Assembly: GCA_016793885.1 (NCBI GenBank)
Contig: JAEUHE010000097.1
Span: 1-58,165, forward strand
Direction of reading: 5' to 3'
DNA length: 58,165 nucleotides
DNA from: Verrucomicrobiales bacterium
GTDB lineage: Bacteria > Verrucomicrobiota > Verrucomicrobiia > Limisphaerales > UBA11320
Positions within the stretch are counted from its first letter, which is position 1; each line of letters opens with the position of its first letter. Shown piece after piece: positions 24,848 through 32,628 of the stretch. The notes beneath the pieces were generated by a model that searched no databases, had not been told where the DNA came from, and saw nothing but the letters and a program-made list of their open reading frames with translations. A program made the position numbers and the translations under genes.

Positions 24848-27274
24848 ATGAACCGAACCTCCTCTTGGTTTCATGCGTTGTACGTTCTCCTCCTCAGCCC
24901 TCTCGCGCTACCGGCCAGCGAAGCCGACCTCGTGCTCCCCCAACTGGATCGGATTCAGTTCTCCTTACTGGGAGGCACCGTGCCAGGGACGGCCATCCTC
25001 TACTTCGGTTTGGTGGTCTGCGTGCTGGCCAGCGTCTACGGCTGGCGACAGTATGTCCACACCGCGGCATTGCCAGTCCACGACCGCATGCGGGCGGTAT
25101 CCCAGATCATCTGGGAAACCTGCAAGACCTACCTTCTCCAGCAAGGACGCTTCCTGCTGATCTTGTGGCTGCTCATTGCCGCCTGCATGGGATACTACTT
25201 CGCAGGACTCCAGCAGCAATCCGCCGGCCACGTGATCGTGATTCTGCTCAGTTCCATCTTGGGAATCCTGGGATCCTACGGAGTGGCGTGGTTCGGCATC
25301 CGGATCAACACGGTAGCGAACTCAAGAACGGCCTTCTCCGCACTGCAAGGACCACCCCTCGCGACCCTCCTCATCCCGCTGCGCTCCGGCATGAGCGTCG
25401 GCCTCCTCCTGGTGAGCGTGGAGTTGTTCTTCATGATTGCGATCCTCCTGTTTCTTCCGGCCACCTTGGTCGGCCCCTGCTTTATCGGCTTCGCCATCGG
25501 GGAGTCTTTGGGGGCTAGCGCGCTTCGGATCTGCGGCGGAATTTTCACTAAGATCGCCGACATCGGGGCCGATCTCATGAAAATCGTCTTCCACCTTCCG
25601 GAGGACGATCCCAAAAACCCGGGGGTGATCGCCGACTGCACGGGGGACAATGCGGGGGACAGCGTGGGTCCGACCGCCGATGGATTCGAGACCTACGGGG
25701 TTACCGGCGTGGCGTTGATCACCTTCCTCGCTCTGGCACTGGCCAAAAGCCCGACTCTCTGCGGCATTTTGATCCTGTGGCTCTTCGCCATGCGCATACT
25801 CATGGTCATCACGTCGCTGGGAGCCTACTGGTTCAACGAGCGATTAAGCCGGGCCTGGTATGGCCATCGAAAAGAATTCAACCTGGAGGACCCGCTGACC
25901 CACCTCGTCTGGATCACCTCGATTCTCTCCATAGCCGTCACCTTTGGTGCCAGCTACTTGCTGCTCGCCCCCTTGGAAGGGGCGACGCGACAAGGTCTGT
26001 GGTGGGTGCTGTCGGTCATTATCAGCTGCGGCACTCTGGCGGGTGCGGTCATCCCAGAGTTTACCAAGGTGTTCACCAGCACCACTTCCCGGCATGTGAA
26101 GGAGATCACCACTTCCTCGGACCATGGTGGCGCGTCCCTCAACATTCTGTCTGGCTTTGTGGCGGGCAACTTTTCGGCGTTCTGGAAAGGACTGACCATC
26201 ATGGGGCTCATGTGGGTGAGTTACGCGGTGTCTCAGCACCCCTCCCTGATCCATTCGATGCCCGATTACCCATTTGCGCCCCCGATCTTCGCCTTCGGAT
26301 TGGTCGCCTTCGGGTTCCTGGGCATGGGTCCCGTCACCATCGCCGTGGATAGCTTCGGGCCCGTCACCGACAATGCGCAATCGGTCTACGAACTCAGCCA
26401 GATCGAGGCCCAGCCCGGCATTGCGAACGAGATCCGACAACAGTTTGGTTTCCAGCCCGATTTCGAAAACGCCAAGCTGCTCCTTGAAAAAGGCGATGGC
26501 GCCGGCAACACCTTTAAAGCCACCGCCAAGCCAGTGCTCATCGGAACCGCGGTGGTAGGAGCCACCACGATGGTGTTCGGAATCATCCTCTTGTTGGAAA
26601 AAACCTACGGAAATGCGGTGGCTCAGCTCAGTCTCGTCCAACCGGAAGTGCTCCTGGGATTGCTCATGGGGGGATCGGTGATTTATTGGTTCACCGGGGC
26701 TTCTACCCAGGCCGTCGTGACCGGGGCCTATCGCGCGGTGGTGTTTATCAAGGACAACATCAAACTCGACGAAGGACCGGCATCCACCGAGGCGAGCAAG
26801 GAGGTGGTGAAGATCTGCACGCAATATGCGCAGAAGGGCATGATCAACATCTTCATCGTGATCTTTTCCTTCGCACTCGCGCTCCCGTTCTTCAACCCGT
26901 ACTTCTTCATCGGCTACCTGATTGCCATGGCTTTCTTCGGACTGTTCCAAGCGCTTTTCATGGCCAATGCCGGGGGAGCCTGGGACAACGCGAAAAAGAT
27001 TGTCGAGGTCGACATGCGGGCAAAAGGCACCCCGATCCATGCGGCCACCGTTGTGGGCGACACTGTGGGAGACCCCTTCAAGGACACTTCCTCGGTCTCG
27101 CTCAACCCAGTGATCAAGTTCACCACCTTGTTTGGCCTGCTGGCGGTGGAGATTGCGGTGGCCATGACCAACGCAGCGATGCGAAAAGGGATCGGCATCG
27201 CCTTCTTCCTGATCGCGCTCGTCTTCGTCTACCGCTCATTCTACGGGATGCGCATCCCCGAGCGCAGGGCGTGA
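24848..27274 (+). CDS. hppA: Membrane-bound ion-translocating pyrophosphatase, divergent subfamily
   Basis: An integral membrane enzyme that splits pyrophosphate to pump H+ and/or Na+. It is 808 residues long, with about 16 helices and a cleavable-looking N-terminus. The substrate-binding motif near 230-285 is present but divergent: GGIFTKIADIGADL, then DDPKNP, IADCTGDNAGDSVG and PTADGFETY. The GNTFKA segment (about residue 556) carries Lys at the position that separates K+-independent (Lys) from K+-dependent (Ala) enzymes in this family. C-terminal GDTVGDPFKDTSS is intact. The GPTADGFETYGVTG form is, to my knowledge, typical of a separate group found in Chlorobi, Bacteroidetes and Verrucomicrobia, some members of which are Na+-regulated. 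The ion specificity remains to be tested. Confidence 0.92.
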   Translation: MNRTSSWFHALYVLLLSPLALPASEADLVLPQLDRIQFSLLGGTVPGTAILYFGLVVCVLASVYGWRQYVHTAALPVHDRMRAVSQIIWETCKTYLLQQGRFLLILWLLIAACMGYYFAGLQQQSAGHVIVILLSSILGILGSYGVAWFGIRINTVANSRTAFSALQGPPLATLLIPLRSGMSVGLLLVSVELFFMIAILLFLPATLVGPCFIGFAIGESLGASALRICGGIFTKIADIGADLMKIVFHLPEDDPKNPGVIADCTGDNAGDSVGPTADGFETYGVTGVALITFLALALAKSPTLCGILILWLFAMRILMVITSLGAYWFNERLSRAWYGHRKEFNLEDPLTHLVWITSILSIAVTFGASYLLLAPLEGATRQGLWWVLSVIISCGTLAGAVIPEFTKVFTSTTSRHVKEITTSSDHGGASLNILSGFVAGNFSAFWKGLTIMGLMWVSYAVSQHPSLIHSMPDYPFAPPIFAFGLVAFGFLGMGPVTIAVDSFGPVTDNAQSVYELSQIEAQPGIANEIRQQFGFQPDFENAKLLLEKGDGAGNTFKATAKPVLIGTAVVGATTMVFGIILLLEKTYGNAVAQLSLVQPEVLLGLLMGGSVIYWFTGASTQAVVTGAYRAVVFIKDNIKLDEGPASTEASKEVVKICTQYAQKGMINIFIVIFSFALALPFFNPYFFIGYLIAMAFFGLFQALFMANAGGAWDNAKKIVEVDMRAKGTPIHAATVVGDTVGDPFKDTSSVSLNPVIKFTTLFGLLAVEIAVAMTNAAMRKGIGIAFFLIALVFVYRSFYGMRIPERRA

Positions 27275-27769
27275 CGTGATCGTAGCCCCGGGCTACCGAG
27301 CGGCCGAGGCCTGCACGCACTCCAAGACGCTGCGCGAGGCACATGACGACTATGGACCGCGGTGGCACGACACCGCTGTTCCTTCACGTCGCCTTATCCC
27401 CTTCCACGAACCCATTCACCTATGGCACCCCCCCGCCACTCCGCCGCGCGCAGGAAAAGCGGAGACATGTCTCCGCGCTCCAAAGTGCCACCCCGCTACC
27501 CACGTCATTGGAGAGTCCGAGCGCCCTGTGGACCGCAGTGCCTCTACCGTTCAAAAGGCCTTATCAGGGTAGCCCTTTTGTTAAAGGAAAGCCCGGGGCC
27601 GTTGCGGGCTCGACGGAGTCTCGCCCTACCGTAAATCGAGGCATGCCAAATTCTGCCCTAGGGCAGGACATTGTGGGCTGCCATAGCCCCATCCCAGGAC
27701 ACCTATCCTCACGCCCTATCCCATTCTCTGACATAGATTAACAAAAACCAACCCCCGACGCCGACGCCT
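27275..27769. other. Intergenic region with palindromes and repeats, no gene seen
   Basis: Between the pyrophosphatase and flagellin genes I see no convincing coding frame. The stretch holds GTAGCCC/GGGCTAC (27287-27301), repeat family B (27319-27377), an 18-bp perfect palindrome GCGGAGACATGTCTCCGC (27459-27476) and a CAAAAGG/CCTTTTG hairpin (27552-27580). The last could weakly terminate the upstream message. Confidence 0.6.
27319..27377 (+). repeat. Repeat family B, copy 2
   Basis: The block order ACTCCAA, GACGCT, GCGCG, GGC, TGACGAC, TATGGA, GCGGTGGCACG matches the reverse complement of 129-174. The TATGGACCGCGGTGGCACG part also occurs at about 43293-43310, at the left edge of the inverted-repeat element there. 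Confidence 0.55.
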
Positions 27770-27796
27770 GAATTTTCCTCCCCAGCTTGCCGATGG
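27770..27796 (+). promoter_or_regulatory. Weak candidate sigma-28 promoter for flagellin
   Basis: GCCGATGG at 27789-27796 matches six of eight bases of the FliA -10 box. GAATTTTC lies exactly 11 bp upstream as a poor -35. The flagellin start would be about 135 bp downstream. The match is much weaker than the one before fliD and may be chance. Confidence 0.25.
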
Positions 27797-27939
27797 AAAA
27801 GGGTCGCGAGAGCGACGCGGTGGCCAGCCACCTAGAACCGCTGGCAGGGAAAGTGGGTGGGCGCCCTCCTGACAAAAGTTCACCCGACGGCAGGGATGCC
27901 GTTTCACCGCCCCTAACCGGGCATTCATGGAAGAAGTTT

Positions 27940-28743
27940 ATGGTTATTAATACTAATGTTTCGGCGCAGAGCAGCGCTCGGCAGCTCTCGGAATCGTCCT
28001 CGTTGTTGGCCAAATCACTGGCTCGTTTGTCCTCGGGTTCCAAGATCGTTTCCCCCGAAGACGACGCCGCCGGTTTGGCCGTGTCCATGAGGTTCGATGC
28101 CCAGATCAGCCGGACGGCTGCGGCGAAGAGTAACGTCAGCAACGCCATCTCGTTCAGCCAAACCCAGGACGGGTTCATGGGCAAGGTGGCTAAGGCCTTG
28201 GACCGTATGAGTGAATTGGCGGTTCTGGCCCAGGACGTGACGAAGAGTGACAGTGATCGGACGTTGTACAACAACGAATTCAGTACTCTTTCCTCCTACA
28301 TCACCAATGTAGCGTCGAAAGACTTCAACGGAGTGAGCTTGTTCAGCTCGAGCGCCCTGTCCGTCACCATCGACAGCGAAGGCACCACCTTCTCGATGAG
28401 TGCGGTCAACCTGGGTTCTGCCACCTACACTGGGCTCAGCTCAGCGTCCGTGACCAGCACAGGTAACGCCTCGAGCGCGCTCACGAGTGTGAAGAACGCC
28501 ATCACTCAGTTGGCGAGTGATCGTGCCACCGCCGGCGCCAGCCTCTCACGGCTGCAATACACCAACGAACAGCTGGGTGTGCTGAAGGATAACCTCTCCG
28601 CCGCAAACAGCCGCATCAAGGATGTGGACGTTGCCGAAGAAAGCACCAAATACGCCCGTTACAACATCCTGGTCCAATCAGGCACAGCGATGTTGGCTCA
28701 GGCCAACGCGGTTCCGCAGTCGGCCCTCAGGCTCCTGTCCTAA
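27940..28743 (+). CDS. fliC: Flagellin
   Basis: The filament subunit, 267 residues. The start at 27940 (MVINTNVSAQSSARQLSESS) is the classic flagellin beginning, and GGAAG lies about 7 bp upstream. The frame extends 51 codons further upstream but without flagellin character. Only the conserved D0/D1 ends are present (residues 1-140: LARLSSGSKI, AAGLAVSMRFD; C-terminus: QYTNEQLGVLKDNLSAANSRIKD to the final LRLLS). The variable D2/D3 domains are almost absent, giving a short flagellin. It heads a late-flagellar cluster with fliD, fliS and chaperones, and is exported through the flagellar type III apparatus. Confidence 0.95.
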   Translation: MVINTNVSAQSSARQLSESSSLLAKSLARLSSGSKIVSPEDDAAGLAVSMRFDAQISRTAAAKSNVSNAISFSQTQDGFMGKVAKALDRMSELAVLAQDVTKSDSDRTLYNNEFSTLSSYITNVASKDFNGVSLFSSSALSVTIDSEGTTFSMSAVNLGSATYTGLSSASVTSTGNASSALTSVKNAITQLASDRATAGASLSRLQYTNEQLGVLKDNLSAANSRIKDVDVAEESTKYARYNILVQSGTAMLAQANAVPQSALRLLS

Positions 28744-28778
28744 GGGTTCACGCTGAAACGAAAAGTTAAGCAATCGGG

Positions 28779-28809
28779 AACCCGGACGGCGTCATCCGCC
28801 GTCCGGGTT
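28779..28809 (+). terminator. Hairpin downstream of flagellin gene
   Basis: AACCCGGACGGC (28779-28790) pairs perfectly with GCCGTCCGGGTT (28798-28809) around a 7-base loop, 36 bp past the flagellin stop. No clean T-run follows, so it may be a stabilising 3-prime hairpin or an imperfect terminator. It separates fliC from the fliD promoter. Confidence 0.65.
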
Positions 28810-28832
28810 ATCCCCTTCCCGGTCGGAAAAGA

Positions 28833-28859
28833 TCAAGGGGGGTAGATTATTGCCGATAA
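28833..28859 (+). promoter_or_regulatory. Sigma-28 (FliA) promoter for fliD
   Basis: GCCGATAA at 28852-28859 equals the full FliA -10 consensus. Exactly 11 bp upstream, TCAAGGGG (28833-28840) matches four of the first five bases of the TAAAG core of the -35. The predicted start of transcription is near 28866, giving a short leader to the fliD ATG at 28880. This implies that a FliA-type sigma factor is encoded elsewhere in the genome, consistent with a FlgM-like gene in the same cluster. Confidence 0.72.
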
Positions 28860-28879
28860 CTGTACTGATTGGTGCGCGT

Positions 28880-30595
28880 ATGGCAGGAATTGAACTAGGA
28901 CTTTCTGGGCTGGCTTCCGGTTTCGACTGGAGGAGCATGGTAGATCAACTGACGGAGGTCGATCGCGCGCCGCAACGTCTCCTGCAGACGGAACAGGCGC
29001 TCATCGCACGTCGAAATTCGGCATATAGCGTCATCCAATCGCAATTGACGACGCTCCAATCCAAGGTCAGCGCGCTCAAGGATGGCAGCTTGTTCGATAC
29101 CCGGGCGGCTAACTCCACCGATACCGACATCGCGTCGGCAACCGCTTCATCGGCCTCGGCGGTAGGAAGCTACAAGTTCAAGATCAATTCCCTCGCCACC
29201 AGCTCGGTGGTGGCCGGATCCGAGAATTCAGGCGGCTCGCTGAGTGCGACGGATGACGTCTCGAGCCTCGTCCTAAGCTCGACCCCTTTCACCACTCCGG
29301 TCACTGCCGGCACATTCACGGTGAACGGAAAGAAGGTTGAGGTCGCCACCACCGATACTCTGCAACAGGTGTTCGACAAGATCAGCGCGGCCACCGGGGG
29401 CACGGTGACGGGGAGCTACAATTCGACCGATGACAAGATCTCGCTCGAGATGGCATCCGGTCAGAAGATCATTCTCGGCAGCGCCAATGACACAAGCAAT
29501 TTTCTCACCATTGCCCGGCTGAACAACAACGACACCAACGAGATCACCAGCTCGTCCAAGCTGGGAGCGTTGCAAACCTCGAGTGCGCTTTCCAACTCCA
29601 ACTTCAGCACCGCCATCACCGGGGGAAGTGCCGGCGCCTTCAAGATCAACGGAGTCTCGATCAGCTACAGCACCACTGACGACACCTTGAACGACGTCCT
29701 GGATCGCATCAGCTCCTCGGAGGCCGGCGTGATTGCCACCTACGATCCTACCAAAGACAGGGTCGTCCTGAGCAACAAGACGACCGGCAGCCTGGGGATG
29801 GCGCTGGAGGACGTGACAGGCAACTTCCTGGCGGCCGCAGGGCTATCCACCTCCACCGGATTAACTCTAGGGAGCGACCTGCTCTATCAATTGAACGACA
29901 GCACCGAGGTGCTCAGCAGTAAGTCCAATGTGATCGATGAGAACAGCTCGGGTATCGCCGGCCTGAATGTGTCGGTTCTGACCACGGGCACGACCACCAT
30001 CGATATCACCACCGACACCAAGAAGATCAAACAGGCGATCAAGGACTTCATCACCGAATACAACAAAAGCAACTCGGCCATCGACAGCTACACATCCAGC
30101 ACGACGGACGACAAGGGAAAGGTGACCGCTGGAATTCTGGCCGCCGAGCAGGACGCGTTCACCATCACAAGCAATCTGCGCAGCCTGTCCAACTCCCAGA
30201 TCACCGGCCTAACCGGGACTATCGACCTGCTTTCGGATCTCGGCATCTCTTCCAACGGCACCGACAACCTGATCAGCCTCTCCGATGAGGCTTTGCTCGA
30301 TCAGGCGTTGGCCAGCAACCTCAGTGGGGTGAAGGACTATTTCACCAACAGCACCAGTGGCATGGCCACGAAAATGCATGCGTATCTGGAGAGGATTGCC
30401 GGGGAGGACGGAGATCTCGCCGACAAGCAGGCAACGTTTGACGATCAGGTCTCTGATATCGACACCCAGATCGCCGAGCAGGAGCGTCAGGTGCTGGCGG
30501 TCCGAGCGGCGATGATCGAGCGGTTTGTAGCCATGGAAACGGCTCAGTCGAAGATCAACCAACAGCTTCAATACATCACCAAGAGCTTCGGATGA
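28880..30595 (+). CDS. fliD: Flagellar cap protein FliD (hook-associated protein 2)
   Basis: The filament cap that folds flagellin at the tip, 571 residues. The start at 28880 gives MAGIELGLSGLASGFDW, where the GLASG-D pattern is the FliD hallmark. The N-terminal domain (about 1-100) is helical, and residues 100-350 contain repeated beta segments with two similar FKINGVSI/GTFTVNGKKVE units. The C-terminal domain holds IKQAIKDFITEYNKSNSAID and a long terminal coiled coil (about 490-565). No Shine-Dalgarno sequence is visible. A sigma-28-type promoter sits directly upstream. The next gene starts 7 bp after the stop, so they should be co-transcribed. Confidence 0.93.
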   Translation: MAGIELGLSGLASGFDWRSMVDQLTEVDRAPQRLLQTEQALIARRNSAYSVIQSQLTTLQSKVSALKDGSLFDTRAANSTDTDIASATASSASAVGSYKFKINSLATSSVVAGSENSGGSLSATDDVSSLVLSSTPFTTPVTAGTFTVNGKKVEVATTDTLQQVFDKISAATGGTVTGSYNSTDDKISLEMASGQKIILGSANDTSNFLTIARLNNNDTNEITSSSKLGALQTSSALSNSNFSTAITGGSAGAFKINGVSISYSTTDDTLNDVLDRISSSEAGVIATYDPTKDRVVLSNKTTGSLGMALEDVTGNFLAAAGLSTSTGLTLGSDLLYQLNDSTEVLSSKSNVIDENSSGIAGLNVSVLTTGTTTIDITTDTKKIKQAIKDFITEYNKSNSAIDSYTSSTTDDKGKVTAGILAAEQDAFTITSNLRSLSNSQITGLTGTIDLLSDLGISSNGTDNLISLSDEALLDQALASNLSGVKDYFTNSTSGMATKMHAYLERIAGEDGDLADKQATFDDQVSDIDTQIAEQERQVLAVRAAMIERFVAMETAQSKINQQLQYITKSFG

Positions 30596-30602
30596 TTCCC
30601 TC

Positions 30603-31301
30603 ATGAAGTGCCTAGGCTGGATGCTCCTCGCTGTGATTCTGCTCGGATGGGAACCGCCCCGAGCGAATGCGGGCAGCTTCTTTCTGACCCGGTGGTTCAA
30701 AAGCAAGCTGGAGAAACCCGTGGCCCGGAGCTTCAGCCCCGCGAACGTGTATCGATCCAAGGAGAGCCTGCCCGCCGACATGCGACGGGTGGCGATCCTG
30801 CCCCTCACGCCCGGAACGCCCAACGCCGACTCCGATTCCGTGCTGGAATCAAACGGAGAGATTCTTGCCCGCGAACTCGGAAGAGCCTACGCCTTCGAGG
30901 TGGTTCGTATTTCCCCCGAGAAACTTCGACGGTGGAGCGGTCGCTCCCAGTGGAAGGCCGACGAACCGTTCCCCCTGGAACTGCTTGGCAAGTTACGGGA
31001 ACATTATTCCTGTCAGGCGGTGCTTTTCGCCGAGATGACGCACTTTCAGCCCTACGGCCCAGTGTCCGTCGGGTGGCGGTTGAAACTGATCGAGGCCCGA
31101 CGAGGGGAGATCGTTTGGGCCACAGATGAGGTCTTCGATTCCGGAGTACCCGAAGTGGCCACCGCCGCGAAACGCTTTGCTCAAAACTCTCAGAATGAGG
31201 CATATCCAACGGACTCCGGAGACACACTGATCCTCAATTCTCCGCGAAGATTCGCCCAATACAGCCTTCACTCCCTCTTCGCAACGCTACCGCGACGGTA
31301 A
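30603..31301 (+). CDS. Exported protein of unknown function in flagellar cluster
   Basis: A 232-residue protein with a signal peptide (MKCLGWMLLAVILLGW to about ANAGS). The mature part has a VAILPLTPG strand near residue 62, an ILARELGRAYAFEVVRIS segment, a YSCQAVLFAEMTHFQPYGP strand pair and a VGWRLKLIEARRGEIVWATDEVFDSG region. This layout resembles CsgG/GNA1162/TolB-N-like periplasmic domains that assemble at the outer membrane, but I cannot name a family. It directly follows fliD and precedes a FlgM-like gene, so a role in the flagellar basal body or outer ring (FlgT/FlgP-like) is possible. That is inference. Confidence 0.65.
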   Translation: MKCLGWMLLAVILLGWEPPRANAGSFFLTRWFKSKLEKPVARSFSPANVYRSKESLPADMRRVAILPLTPGTPNADSDSVLESNGEILARELGRAYAFEVVRISPEKLRRWSGRSQWKADEPFPLELLGKLREHYSCQAVLFAEMTHFQPYGPVSVGWRLKLIEARRGEIVWATDEVFDSGVPEVATAAKRFAQNSQNEAYPTDSGDTLILNSPRRFAQYSLHSLFATLPRR

Positions 31302-31460
31302 GGTATTTCGGCATCCAACACCAGCGGCGACGGAAACGCCCCCTCCGGAAGTAAGAAAAATTCGCGCCAACAGGCTACAGTTTTTCCAATAAGTTACGAT
31401 GGAATGAATGTGGAACATGACCGAACCAAAGTCATGTCCTGGAAGAGAGGCTGAGCGGAT

Positions 31461-31727
31461 ATGCAAGTCAACACGAACTCAATCAGGCTGCCAGTGACCC
31501 CAGGGGTGTCACCAGAGCCTACGAAGACCACCAAGGCTCCGCAGTCCGAGCCGCACTTCGAATCGGCAGCAGCGCTGGATCAGGCGCTGAAGGCCGAACC
31601 TGACGTGCGCCAGGAGGAAGTGGAGCGCGCCACTCGATTGGTCGAAACCAAGAACTATCCGCCGCCCGAGCTGATCAACCGGCTCTCGCGGCTGCTCGCT
31701 GAAGTGATCACAGAACCGCAATCCTGA
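31461..31727 (+). CDS. FlgM-like anti-sigma-28 factor (probable)
   Basis: A protein of 88 residues, hydrophilic and Pro-rich at the start, with two predicted helices near the end (VRQEEVERATRLVETKNY and PELINRLSRLLAEVI). Size, charge and this helix pattern fit FlgM, the exported inhibitor of FliA, but identity is too weak to be certain. Position in a late-flagellar cluster with a sigma-28 promoter supports it. A 7-bp inverted repeat (ACATGAC at 31415-31421, GTCATGT at 31431-31437) lies 23 bp upstream and could be regulatory. The alternative is an unrelated small flagellar protein. Confidence 0.6.
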   Translation: MQVNTNSIRLPVTPGVSPEPTKTTKAPQSEPHFESAAALDQALKAEPDVRQEEVERATRLVETKNYPPPELINRLSRLLAEVITEPQS

Positions 31728-31757
31728 ACTTAACCCCTAACCGACACTCTTTCCCGC

Positions 31758-32192
31758 ATGACGTATGGGAACCCGTGGCAGTCGTATCGCAACGTAGCCA
31801 CCAACACGGCCCCCCCAGGACAGCTGGTACTAATGCTGTACGATGGGGCGATTCGCTTTCTCAACCAAGCCCTGGCCGCATTTGAAAACGAGGATCCGCT
31901 GGAATTTAACCAGACGGTTAGCAACAACATCATTCGCGCTCAGGACATCATCAACGAGCTGAACCTCAGCCTCAACATGACCGCTGGAGGCGAGTTCTCC
32001 GCCACCATGCGAGGGCTCTACAGCTACTTCGATCGACGGCTTCAAGAAAGCAACATCCAGAAAGAGGAAACCGGATTGCGCGAGGTCATCCAGCGTCTGA
32101 CCGTCGTCCGGGACGCCTGGGCGGAGATGCTGTCCAAGGAGGTCGGAGCCACCCACGCGGAAGGTCGCCCCTCTCTGGAAGCTCACGGATGA
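31758..32192 (+). CDS. fliS: Flagellin export chaperone FliS
   Basis: A 144-residue helical chaperone that binds the flagellin C-terminus in the cytoplasm and prevents early polymerisation. Family pattern: YGNPWQSYRNVATNTAPPGQ, then LVLMLYDGAIRFLNQA, a second helix pair with AQDIINELNLSLN, and LYSYFDRRLQESN. It starts 30 bp after the FlgM-like gene and overlaps the next gene by 4 bp (ATGA), so translation is coupled. The C-terminal 15 residues are an extra polar tail. Confidence 0.93.
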   Translation: MTYGNPWQSYRNVATNTAPPGQLVLMLYDGAIRFLNQALAAFENEDPLEFNQTVSNNIIRAQDIINELNLSLNMTAGGEFSATMRGLYSYFDRRLQESNIQKEETGLREVIQRLTVVRDAWAEMLSKEVGATHAEGRPSLEAHG

Positions 32193-32608
32193 TCAGGATG
32201 AGAAATCTAAGCCTTCAATCACTTCTGCCCGCTCTGCTTCCCTTACTCCGAGCCTGGCAATCGCTAAGCGAGTCTGAACGGACGGCGATAACCTCCTCCG
32301 AATGGAAAGCTCTCAAGGAGCTCCAGTCGGAAAAGACCAGGCTTCAAGTCCAGATCGATGGAGTCCTCGAACAGGCAGGCGGGCACCAGGGATGGACCGC
32401 CCCCGGCCTCAGCCTACTTCCGCCCGAGCTTAGGGAACAGGTCACGTTGCTTAAGCGGCTCGAGCAGGAGAACCAGGCCCTCCTGGAGCAGAAGCTCAGT
32501 GTAGTCCGTTCCGGAATGGTCCAGGTGAATGCCTCCGTCCGCCATCTGCGGCTGGTCCATCAGGCCTACACCCAGCCCTCCGCTGGGAGATGGCAATCCT
32601 ACTCCTAA
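32189..32608 (+). CDS. FlgN/FliT-like flagellar chaperone
   Basis: A 139-residue helical protein. It has a long first helix pair (LLRAWQSLSESERTAITSSE, ALKELQSEKTRLQVQIDGVL), then LREQVTLLKRLEQENQALLE, and ends in a VRHLRLVHQAYTQ segment with a short tail. Length, heptad pattern and position directly after fliS fit FlgN or FliT, chaperones for hook-associated proteins or the cap. Sequence alone does not decide which. It shares ATGA with fliS. Confidence 0.65.
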   Translation: MIRMRNLSLQSLLPALLPLLRAWQSLSESERTAITSSEWKALKELQSEKTRLQVQIDGVLEQAGGHQGWTAPGLSLLPPELREQVTLLKRLEQENQALLEQKLSVVRSGMVQVNASVRHLRLVHQAYTQPSAGRWQSYS

Positions 32609-32628
32609 TGCTTCCAGACTAGGCTCGC

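Noticed and set aside
25844..27040. Open minus frame of 398 codons
   Set aside because: Antisense to the pyrophosphatase; His/Glu-rich composition typical of shadow frames.
27939..27966. Possible alternative flagellin start within the GC-rich upstream extension
   Set aside because: The extension from 27787 has no flagellin features; MVINTNVSAQ is the conserved start.
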